This document shows, in pieces, positions 57,269-64,000 of a DNA stretch of 64,000 nucleotides. A program made the translations under genes and the position numbers. The notes under the pieces were generated by a model that worked only from the letters and a program-made list of their open reading frames with translations, ran no database searches and had not been told where the DNA came from. The first letter of the stretch is position 1. Every line of letters begins with the position of its first letter. Location: the NCBI RefSeq assembly GCF_034555965.1, contig NZ_JAYDCK010000003.1, positions 496,001 to 560,000 of the forward strand, read 5' to 3'. The DNA comes from Aquicoccus sp. G2-2 (lineage in GTDB: Bacteria; Pseudomonadota; Alphaproteobacteria; Rhodobacterales; Rhodobacteraceae).

Positions 57269-59146
57269 TCAGCCCTCGTCGCTTCCGTGCGTCTGGTCCA
57301 GCCGGGCGAGCAGGCTGGTTTCCAGCTCGTTCTGAAGTTCGCGCGCGCGGTCGATATAGGCCTTGTTGTGGCCCGCAGGGATGGTGGGATCCCAAAGGTC
57401 GGCCAGTTCGCGCAGGGCTTTGCGGTCATGCGTGTAGAAGGCTTGCTGGGCCTCGGCGGCTTCGTATTCGGACAGGCCGATCTGTTCGAGCGCATAGCGC
57501 CCGGCGCGCAGGGAGCTGTCGAACATTTCGCGCACGATCTTGTCGGCCCCGGCGCGGTGGAGGCGGAAGACCTGTGGGCGGTCCTGAGCGCGGGCGATGA
57601 TGAAGATGTCGGGGCGTTGCTTGCGAACGTAAGTGACGATTTTCAGCGCGGCCTTGGGATCATCAAGCGCGACGACGAACACGCTGGCCTCGGACAGGCC
57701 TGCGGCCTGAAGCAGTTCCGGGCGAGTCGGGTCACCGAAGAATCCCTTGAAGCCGAAGCGGCGCATCAGGCGGATGGTTTCGATGTCATGGTCAAGCACC
57801 ACGGTGCGAAAGCCGGCGGATTGCACCAAGCGGTTGACGATCTGACCGAAGCGGCCGATTCCGGCGATGATGACCGGGCCTTGTTCGTCGATCTCATCCG
57901 GAGGGAGATGATCGCTGTGATCGCTCAGGCGGCGGGCCAGCAGTTCATGAAGAATGAAAAGCAGCGGCGTGGCCAGCATCGACATGGCGATGACAAGGTG
58001 CAGTTTTTCGGCGATTGGCGGCGGCAGCACGCTTTGTTGCAAAGAAAACGAAATCAGCACGAAGCCAAATTCACCGGCCTGTGCCAGCGACAGGGTGAAC
58101 AGCCACAGCTCGCGCTGACGAAGGCCGAAGGCACGCCCGATTGTGTAAAGCACCGCGCCTTTCAGCGCGATCAGGGTGAGCGCAAGGCCGATGATATTGG
58201 CCGGGCGTTGCAGGAAGGCGGAAATGTCGATCCCGGCGCCGACGGTGATGAAGAAGAGGCCAAGCAGCAGGCCTTTGAACGGTTCAAGATCGCTTTCTAG
58301 CTGATGGCGGAATTCGCTGTTGGCCAGCACCACCCCGGCCAGAAAGGCACCGAGTGCCGGTGAGAGGCCGACGAGGGTCATGCCAAAAGCGATGCCGATG
58401 ACGATGAGCAATGCCAGCGCGGTATACATTTCGCGCAGGCGCGATGCCTGAATAAAGCGAAACAGCGGGCGGGTCAGGTAGATGCCCGCAAGGATGATTG
58501 CGGCGACCATGGCGAGGGTGACAAGGGTGACCCCCCAGCCGGGCAACCCTTCGACCAGGGACGGGCCATGCCCGGCGGTGGCAGCGTCGGTGCCGCCGAG
58601 ATTCATTGAGCCGTCAGGAAAGAGCGTGACTGGCGCGCCCAGTGCCAGAAGCGGCAGCAGGGCCAGCATCGGGATAACGGCGATATCCTGTGTCAGCAGC
58701 ACGGAAAAGGCGGAGCGCCCGCCGCTGGTTTGCATCAGATGCTTTTCGGACAGGGTTTGCAGCACGATGGCGGTGGAGGACAGCGAGAGGATCAGACCGA
58801 CGGCAAGTGCTGACTCAGCCGTGAGGCCAAGCGCCATGGCAAGGGCCATGATCAGGAGCGTGGTAATGACAATTTGCAGCCCGCCAAGGCCGATGAGCCG
58901 ATGCCGCATGGCCCAGAGCGCCTTGGGTTCAAGGTCTAGCCCGATGAGAAACAGCATCATAACCACGCCGAATTCCGCGAAATGCTGGAGGTCCTGCGCG
59001 TCGGCGCCGATACCGGGAACCTGACCGATGATGATTCCGGCGGCGAGATAACCGAGCACCGAGCCGAGCCCGAGGCGTGCCGAAAGCGGCACCGCGACGA
59101 CGGCGGCGGCGAGATAGATCGTGGCCTGAAAGAGAAAGCTGTCCAT
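57269..59146 (-). CDS. Kef/CPA2-type monovalent cation:proton antiporter with RCK domain
   Basis: Inner-membrane transporter of 625 residues. About twelve hydrophobic helices fill the first 390 residues, with the CPA2 features GLGSVLGYLAAGIIIG and LFLIGLDLEP. From about residue 425 an RCK/TrkA-N domain begins with VIIAGIGRFGQIVNRLV, which binds a nucleotide or glutathione-like ligand. It would exchange K+ or Na+ for protons, as KefB/KefC do under electrophile or pH stress. It lies six bases after the lrp-type regulator gene in one operon. The ion is inferred from the family. Confidence 0.9.
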   Translation of the reverse strand: MDSFLFQATIYLAAAVVAVPLSARLGLGSVLGYLAAGIIIGQVPGIGADAQDLQHFAEFGVVMMLFLIGLDLEPKALWAMRHRLIGLGGLQIVITTLLIMALAMALGLTAESALAVGLILSLSSTAIVLQTLSEKHLMQTSGGRSAFSVLLTQDIAVIPMLALLPLLALGAPVTLFPDGSMNLGGTDAATAGHGPSLVEGLPGWGVTLVTLAMVAAIILAGIYLTRPLFRFIQASRLREMYTALALLIVIGIAFGMTLVGLSPALGAFLAGVVLANSEFRHQLESDLEPFKGLLLGLFFITVGAGIDISAFLQRPANIIGLALTLIALKGAVLYTIGRAFGLRQRELWLFTLSLAQAGEFGFVLISFSLQQSVLPPPIAEKLHLVIAMSMLATPLLFILHELLARRLSDHSDHLPPDEIDEQGPVIIAGIGRFGQIVNRLVQSAGFRTVVLDHDIETIRLMRRFGFKGFFGDPTRPELLQAAGLSEASVFVVALDDPKAALKIVTYVRKQRPDIFIIARAQDRPQVFRLHRAGADKIVREMFDSSLRAGRYALEQIGLSEYEAAEAQQAFYTHDRKALRELADLWDPTIPAGHNKAYIDRARELQNELETSLLARLDQTHGSDEG

Positions 59147-59152
59147 CCGCCG

Positions 59153-59608
59153 CTACATCGGCAAGGGCGCGTCGGCCTTCACCTGATCCATGACGATCTG
59201 GCTATGGACGCGCGACACCGCAACATGCGGCAGGAGCACCTCGTGAATGAGGCGATTGAGGCTGAACAGATCCTCGGCATAGATGCGCAGCAAAAGGTCG
59301 GCATCGCCGGTGAGGGTCCAGGCGGAGGTGATTTCGGGGCGGATTTCGATCAGCCGGTTGAAGCTTTTGGCCTGTTCCGGGTCATGGGTCGAAAGCTGCA
59401 CCTGCACGAAAGCCTGCACCGACAGCCCGAGTTTGAGCGGGTCGAGCCGGGCGGTATAGGCGCGGATGATGCCGGAGGTTTCAAGACGCTGCCGCCGCCG
59501 CCCGGCCTGACTGGCCGAGAGGTTAAGCATCTCGCCCAGTTCCTGCGCGGTGAGGTGGGCGTTCTTTTGCAGCGCTGCGAGCAAGCGCGAATCTATGTCA
59601 TCAGGCAT
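59153..59608 (-). CDS. Lrp/AsnC family transcriptional regulator
   Basis: Regulator of 151 residues with an N-terminal helix-turn-helix (DSRLLAALQKNAHLTAQELGE ... ASQAGRRRQRLE, here in two pieces) and a C-terminal RAM amino-acid-sensing domain. It is divergent from hppD, an arrangement that usually means the regulator activates hppD in response to tyrosine or phenylalanine. It is also upstream of, and probably cotranscribed with, the Kef antiporter gene. Its likely ligand is an aromatic amino acid, by context only. Confidence 0.88.
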   Translation of the reverse strand: MPDDIDSRLLAALQKNAHLTAQELGEMLNLSASQAGRRRQRLETSGIIRAYTARLDPLKLGLSVQAFVQVQLSTHDPEQAKSFNRLIEIRPEITSAWTLTGDADLLLRIYAEDLFSLNRLIHEVLLPHVAVSRVHSQIVMDQVKADAPLPM

Positions 59609-59677
59609 TTGCGTGGTTTCCGCATTTCCTTTCGTTTATGCGCGATATTGCCGCGTAATTCCAGCGAGAACCGTGGC

Positions 59678-59712
59678 AATACGCGCAGAAAATGCACCGA
59701 AATGAGCGTATT
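59678..59712. promoter_or_regulatory. Inverted repeat in the lrp/hppD divergent promoter
   Basis: AATACGC (59678-59684) and GCGTATT (59706-59712) form a 7-base inverted repeat with a 21-base spacer, extended weakly by GGC/GCC flanks. It ends 36 bases before the hppD start. Long-spaced half-sites like this suit an Lrp-type dimer or octamer wrapping DNA. The link to the adjacent regulator is inferred. Confidence 0.45.
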
Positions 59713-59748
59713 CTTGCCATGAAACAGGACAGAACAGGAGAAACGCCA

Positions 59749-60846
59749 ATGGGACCGTTCCCACATGATGCGCCACGCGCCACGATTTCCAAGGAAAACC
59801 CCGCCGGGACCGACGGGTTCGAATTTGTCGAGTTCGCCCATTCCGACCCGCAGGAGCTGCGCGATTTGTTCACCAAGATGGGGTTCGCCCATGTCGCCAA
59901 TCACAAGACCCGCAAGGTCGAGCTTTGGCAGCAGGGCGATATTTCATATCTGATCAACATGCAGCCGGGCAGCCATGCCGCCGCTTTTATCGAAGAGCAC
60001 GGCCCGTGCGCGCCGTCGATGGGCTGGCGGGTGGTCGATGCCGACCATGCGTTCGCCCATGCGGTGAAGATGGGGGCGGACCCTTATGAGGGCGACGGCA
60101 AGGTGATGGATGTGCCGGCCATTCGCGGCATCGGTGGTTCGTTGATTTACTTCATCGACCAATATTTCGAGACATCGCCCTATAACGCGGAGTTCGACTG
60201 GATCAGTTCGGCGCACCCTGCCGGTGTGGGCTTTTATTACCTCGATCATCTGACGCATAACGTGTTTCAGGGCAACATGGACAAGTGGTTCGGGTTTTAC
60301 GGTGATCTGTTCAACTTCCGCGAAATCCGCTTTTTCGACATTCAGGGCAAGTTCACCGGGTTGTTCAGCCGCGCTTTGACCAGCCCGTGCGGCAAGATCC
60401 GCATTCCGATCAACGAGGACCGGGGCGAGACCGGGCAGATTGTGGCGTATCTGAAGAAATACAATGGCGAAGGCATTCAGCATATCGCCGTTGGCGCGCA
60501 TAACATCTATGACAGCACCGACGAGATTGCCGCGCGCGGCCTGAAGTTCATGCCGGGGCCGAACCAAGCTTATTATGATCTGTCGTTCAAGCGCGTCGTT
60601 GACCATGACGAGCCGGTTGAGCGGATGCAGAAACACGGCATCCTGATCGACGGCGAAGGCGTTGTGGACGGTGGCGAGACGAGGATTCTGTTGCAGATAT
60701 TCTCAAAAACGGTGATTGGGCCGATCTTCTTTGAGTTCATTGAACGCAAAGGGGATGATGGTTTCGGTGAGGGCAACTTCAAGGCGCTGTTTGAATCGAT
60801 CGAGCAAGAGCAGATCGACAACGGTGAGATCGAAGCTGCGCAATAA
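59749..60846 (+). CDS. hppD: 4-hydroxyphenylpyruvate dioxygenase
   Basis: Fe(II)-dependent dioxygenase of 365 residues that converts 4-hydroxyphenylpyruvate to homogentisate in tyrosine breakdown. Iron ligands are readable as the first His in LDHLTHNVF, the second in GIQHIAVGAHNI and the Glu of IFFEFIERKG. CAGGAG eight bases upstream fixes the ATG at 59749. Upstream in-frame codons lie in the promoter. Divergent Lrp control is likely. Downstream homogentisate genes are not in this window. Confidence 0.95.
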   Translation: MGPFPHDAPRATISKENPAGTDGFEFVEFAHSDPQELRDLFTKMGFAHVANHKTRKVELWQQGDISYLINMQPGSHAAAFIEEHGPCAPSMGWRVVDADHAFAHAVKMGADPYEGDGKVMDVPAIRGIGGSLIYFIDQYFETSPYNAEFDWISSAHPAGVGFYYLDHLTHNVFQGNMDKWFGFYGDLFNFREIRFFDIQGKFTGLFSRALTSPCGKIRIPINEDRGETGQIVAYLKKYNGEGIQHIAVGAHNIYDSTDEIAARGLKFMPGPNQAYYDLSFKRVVDHDEPVERMQKHGILIDGEGVVDGGETRILLQIFSKTVIGPIFFEFIERKGDDGFGEGNFKALFESIEQEQIDNGEIEAAQ

Positions 60847-60884
60847 GATGACATGCAGGTTGGCGGGGTGCGCCCTGCCGACCG

Positions 60885-63722
60885 CTACCCGCGGGGCATT
60901 TTCAGGATCACGTTGCGGCCACGTTTGGTGTAGCGCAGTTCTGTATCACCGATAGCCGAGATGCGCCCGCCATCGAGTCTGTCGCCCACTTTCACTTTTT
61001 TGTAGCGCCCGTTCGAGAGCCGCACCAAGGCGCGGCGTGAGTTGGGTTTGCCGTAAACGCCGATCAGATTGATTTTGCGCAGGTTGATCTGATTGCGCAC
61101 GGTTGCGGCCTTGGCGACGTTGGCGCGGGACGGGACCGAGGGGGCGGTTTTTTGCTGTCGCGGCACGGCGGCGGCGACCTTGGTAACCTTGGCTTGCTGC
61201 GCGCGATCGACGATGCGGGAAAAATTGTTGGGCCGGGGCATTGGCTTGCGCGATTGCGCCACGGCGAATTCGGTGCCGATGATTTTTGGCGCAGCGGCCT
61301 CGGCTGTCGGGGCCGGGGTGTCGGTGGGCTGTGTGTCGGTGGGCTGTGTGTTGGCCTCGGCGATGGCCTCTGTCACGGCGGCGGGCTGCACCGCTGGTTC
61401 GGGGATCAGCGAGGCCGGGCGGGCCTTGGGCCGCTTGGTCGCCAGTTCGGCGTTGGTTAGCCCGCCGAGCATGCTGCGCTGGTTGCTTTCAATCAGACCA
61501 TCGGGGCGGGCTTTCGGGCGCTTCGCGGCCAATGCGGCCTGAGTTTGTGTGGTTTCCGGTGCCTCGCGGTTCACCGTGTCGGGCGTGGCGGGGGGCACAC
61601 GCACGGGGCGACCGGCAAAGACGAGGAAGCCCTCGGGGCTGCGCGCGCCATTGGGGCGGGCAACCACAAGGCCGCGGTCATCAAGATCGAAATGCGCGCC
61701 CTGCGGCACGGGTGGGGCGATGCGACCGGGCGTGAAATCGGTTTCGAGGGCGGCCATGGCGGGCAGGGCGACGGCGTCCTGCGCATCAACCGAAGGGTCG
61801 ATCGAGGTGAGGTAAAGGTCATCGAGCGAGGTTTCATCAGGCAGTTGCGGTGCTTGCGGCGCGCGCTGCCAAACGCCGGTCACGGCATAGCGCGCTTGCG
61901 CTTCGCTGGAGGTGAGGGCGTGCGGCTGGGCCAACGGGGGCATCGCCGTGGCCGCGGCTTCAGGTGCGGGCGTTGCCGTGCTGCGCGAGGTTGTCTCGAC
62001 CGTGACGCCGGAGGGCGGTTCGGGCACCATGGCCTCTTCGCCTTCGATGTTGGTTTCGTCCTCGGCCCCTTGCGGAAGCATGGCCACGGTAGTGTCACGC
62101 GGGCCAAAGAGGCGGGCAAGCCCATCATCCATGAAAAGCGATGCCCAAGCGGCAACGCCGGCTAGAAAGAGCAGCAAAACCGCAGTGAGGATCAGCCCGA
62201 GATAACGTCGTTTTCCGCCAACCGACGCGGTTTCCGGTTCCGGCTTGCGGGCACCGAAAACGGTCATCCTTTGGCGTTCGCTGGCGCGGTCGGCCCCGGT
62301 TTTGGGCCGGGTTTCTGCTTGGACCTCGGCGTGGCGGGTATTGCGGGCGGCGAGCGAGGCGGCCAGCCCGGCGGCCATTTTGCCGCTGCGCTGGCTCATG
62401 AAGGCCAGACGGCCGGGGCGGTGCGGTTCGGTATTTTCGGCGCTGGGGGCCTCGGATACTTCATTGGGTTCTGCCGGATCGAGACTGTCCTGCGCCGGTG
62501 TGGCGGGGGCATCGGAGGCAGAAACCGTTGGCGAGAGGGGGAGATCGGTATCAAGCCGGTCATCTTCATTGTAGGATTCGGGAGTGGTTTCGATTGCCGG
62601 GGCGGCGGGGTCATCGAAAGCGTCGAAATCAGAGACCGACGGGGCCGGAGCGGTGAGGTCAATCGTGCTGCGGCTTACCCCGCTGAGCGAGGGGGCGGCA
62701 TCGGGCATTTCCGCTTCGCGCTCGGCCCGGATGGTGGAGAACGCGGGCGCTGTGCCGGTGTCGCTGGCACCGGGGGGTGCGATGATCGGAGCGTCAAGCT
62801 CGGGTAGGGTGTCCGAGAGGAGGGACGCGTGCAGCAGATCGGCCTCTTGCGCATCCTCCTCGGCGTCTTGATCCTCGTCGTCTTGCTGACCCGTCTCCTC
62901 TGGCGCGTGTGGTTCTGCGGTGTCTTCTTGCGCATGGTGGGAAAACGGTGGCTCTGTGTTGGCGGAGTGTGGCGGCTCTTCTGTTTGGATTTCAGGTGCG
63001 GCGGACTTTTCAGGGGCAGGGTCCGGTTCCAATTCGGGGCCGGTTTCGGGCGCCGATTCTGGCTCTGCTGCGGGGGCGGGCGTGCTTTCGGGTATGGTGC
63101 TGGCAGCGCCTGCCAAGGGCGTTATGTCGGTAGGAACAGCGTCAGCGAGAGCATCTTCGGGATCGGGCAGACGGACGACGCCGGTGACCCGGATGGGGGC
63201 CATGTCACGCTGAACGGTTTCGCCTTCGGGCAAGAGGCTTGGCGCGAGTTTGCTGGGGCCGAAGAACGGCTCCCCTGAAAAGGCACCTTCGGGCGGGATG
63301 GCCACGAAGCTGATCGGGGTGAAGCCGTGGGCGATGGCGAAATCTTCCGCCTCTGCCAGCGTTTCGCGGGCCACGGCGGCAACATGGGTGTGATCGCTTT
63401 CAACCGACCAGTCAAAGACGAGATTATCAACAGGATAGGGGGTGGCACCGATAAGGGCTTCGTGAATGGCCTCGTGGCGCTGATCTTCGGTCAGGATGCC
63501 GAGATCGAGGTTGAGATATTTGATCTGATCGTTCGGGATCACCAGTTTGGCGTGCAGATCCTGACCGTTGATTTGTTGCGCAGTGTCGCGCAGCACGGCC
63601 AGTGCGCCGGGCAGATCGGTGGAATCGAGGGCAACCTCGCCAACGCGATTCCAGCCGGGGAAGGCCCGGTGCAGAAGGCCGATACCTTCGACGGAGAGGG
63701 AAAGGGCAAAATTGGGTTTCAT
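60885..63722 (-). CDS. Large single-pass membrane protein with GspL/PilM-like N-terminus and GspC/PilP-like C-terminus
   Basis: Protein of 945 residues. The first 150 or so (FALSLSVEGIGLLHRAFPGW, ATPYPVDNLVFDWSV) resemble the actin-like fold of GspL/PilM. A long acidic, proline-rich region follows to about 500, then one transmembrane helix (YLGLILTAVLLLFLAGVAAW, near 505-525), then another low-complexity stretch with repeated KRPKARP motifs. The C-terminal 65 residues (INLIGVYGKPNSRRALVRLS ... GDRLDGGRISAIGD) look like a GspC/PilP domain. Some relatives are labelled initiation factor 2, probably wrongly. Function is unknown; an envelope scaffold is a reasonable guess. Confidence 0.75.
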   Translation of the reverse strand: MKPNFALSLSVEGIGLLHRAFPGWNRVGEVALDSTDLPGALAVLRDTAQQINGQDLHAKLVIPNDQIKYLNLDLGILTEDQRHEAIHEALIGATPYPVDNLVFDWSVESDHTHVAAVARETLAEAEDFAIAHGFTPISFVAIPPEGAFSGEPFFGPSKLAPSLLPEGETVQRDMAPIRVTGVVRLPDPEDALADAVPTDITPLAGAASTIPESTPAPAAEPESAPETGPELEPDPAPEKSAAPEIQTEEPPHSANTEPPFSHHAQEDTAEPHAPEETGQQDDEDQDAEEDAQEADLLHASLLSDTLPELDAPIIAPPGASDTGTAPAFSTIRAEREAEMPDAAPSLSGVSRSTIDLTAPAPSVSDFDAFDDPAAPAIETTPESYNEDDRLDTDLPLSPTVSASDAPATPAQDSLDPAEPNEVSEAPSAENTEPHRPGRLAFMSQRSGKMAAGLAASLAARNTRHAEVQAETRPKTGADRASERQRMTVFGARKPEPETASVGGKRRYLGLILTAVLLLFLAGVAAWASLFMDDGLARLFGPRDTTVAMLPQGAEDETNIEGEEAMVPEPPSGVTVETTSRSTATPAPEAAATAMPPLAQPHALTSSEAQARYAVTGVWQRAPQAPQLPDETSLDDLYLTSIDPSVDAQDAVALPAMAALETDFTPGRIAPPVPQGAHFDLDDRGLVVARPNGARSPEGFLVFAGRPVRVPPATPDTVNREAPETTQTQAALAAKRPKARPDGLIESNQRSMLGGLTNAELATKRPKARPASLIPEPAVQPAAVTEAIAEANTQPTDTQPTDTPAPTAEAAAPKIIGTEFAVAQSRKPMPRPNNFSRIVDRAQQAKVTKVAAAVPRQQKTAPSVPSRANVAKAATVRNQINLRKINLIGVYGKPNSRRALVRLSNGRYKKVKVGDRLDGGRISAIGDTELRYTKRGRNVILKMPRG

Positions 63723-63867
63723 TGCCGGGGCTTTAGCATTGTTTCGGACGCGATGGGAGTCTCTCTCATCGGCGTGCGGTTAATTCGCTGCAACCCGCCG
63801 AAGGCGCATCGGGCGGGCAGGGGTTAGCTTACAAAGATGGGGGAAAATTCTTTCGATTCAACAAAAA

Positions 63868-63890
63868 TCCGGCGGCACAGGGCCGCCGGA
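63868..63890 (-). terminator. Intrinsic terminator for the leftward gene at the right edge
   Basis: A perfect 9-base stem TCCGGCGGC / GCCGCCGGA with a five-base loop lies about 30 bases after the stop of the partial gene at 63921. On the minus strand the stem is followed by TTTTTG, so it has the form of a rho-independent terminator for that gene. Confidence 0.75.
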
Positions 63891-63920
63891 GGGAATTCCC
63901 CATATGGGGTTTTGCGTCGT

Positions 63921-64000
63921 TCAGGCGGACGCTTTGGCAAGTGCCTGATCGAGATCGGCGATAATATCGGCGGGATCTTCGGTGCCGATCGAGAATCGCA
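63921..64000 (-). CDS. C-terminal end of a Cys/Met-metabolism PLP enzyme (O-acetylhomoserine sulfhydrylase type)
   Basis: Only the last 26 codons are in the window. They read RFSIGTEDPADIIADLDQAL and then AKASA before the stop at 63921, the typical end of trans-sulfuration PLP enzymes such as O-acetylhomoserine sulfhydrylase or methionine gamma-lyase. The conserved arginine near the start of this peptide contacts the substrate carboxylate in the family. The rest lies beyond the right edge, so the exact enzyme cannot be fixed. A strong terminator follows the stop. Confidence 0.7.
   Translation of the reverse strand, partial: RFSIGTEDPADIIADLDQALAKASA

Noticed and set aside
60847-60884. Hairpin between hppD and the convergent large gene as a terminator
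   Set aside because: Arms pair imperfectly and no T-run follows on either strand.

Overview
The window looks like a chromosomal segment of a GC-rich alphaproteobacterium of the Rhodobacterales (roseobacter) type. The evidence is the gene families and their order (soeABC, a paaJ-paaABCDE operon, hppD with a divergent lrp), the dense strings of overlapping ATGA and GTGA start/stop junctions, and a CCCCCGGGATATTT-type intergenic palindrome that I associate with that group. No rRNA, tRNA, CRISPR array or insertion sequence was seen.

Layout. Positions 1-5957 hold an iron-type alcohol dehydrogenase and a divergent three-gene molybdopterin oxidoreductase operon (soeA-soeB-soeC, sulfite dehydrogenase type). 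After about 1 kb without a convincing gene, 6949-43367 is a large exopolysaccharide locus. It has an initiating sugar transferase, many glycosyltransferases, Wzy-like polymerase, Wzx-like flippase, chain-length regulator, tyrosine kinase, sugar-modifying dehydrogenases and a secreted hydrolase with RTX repeats. A Rieske oxygenase and an AbrB/Doc toxin-antitoxin pair sit near its left end.

In the middle of that locus (20535-33206) lies a compact natural-product assembly line. It consists of a type I PKS (KS-AT-KR-DH-ACP-TE), a glycosyltransferase, an NRPS (formyltransferase, then an adenylation domain interrupted by a luciferase-like monooxygenase, then PCP) and a phosphopantetheinyl transferase, each junction only 2-3 bases long. 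By domain logic the NRPS starts (formylated, oxidised amino acid) and the PKS finishes (one reduced C2 unit, released by TE), the reverse of gene order. This is the most interesting system here. Its product and its link to the polysaccharide are inference.

Positions 43473-56834 carry phenylacetate degradation: a crotonase, paaJABCDE plus an extra PaaA/PaaC-like gene, a divergent paaG-paaI-paaK-paaR operon, paaZ and paaX. PaaK makes phenylacetyl-CoA, PaaABCDE epoxidises it, PaaG isomerises, PaaZ opens the ring and PaaJ performs thiolysis. PaaR and PaaX are the likely repressors. Positions 56867-64000 hold a small unknown gene, a Kef-type antiporter with an Lrp regulator, hppD, a large envelope-like protein of unknown function, and the end of a sulfhydrylase-type gene.

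Quality warning: ten genes contain one or two single-base frameshifts (twelve in all), every one inside a homopolymer of 4-6 bases, and each restores a family-typical protein when corrected. They look like sequencing or assembly errors rather than pseudogenes. The coordinates given for these genes span the corrected gene.
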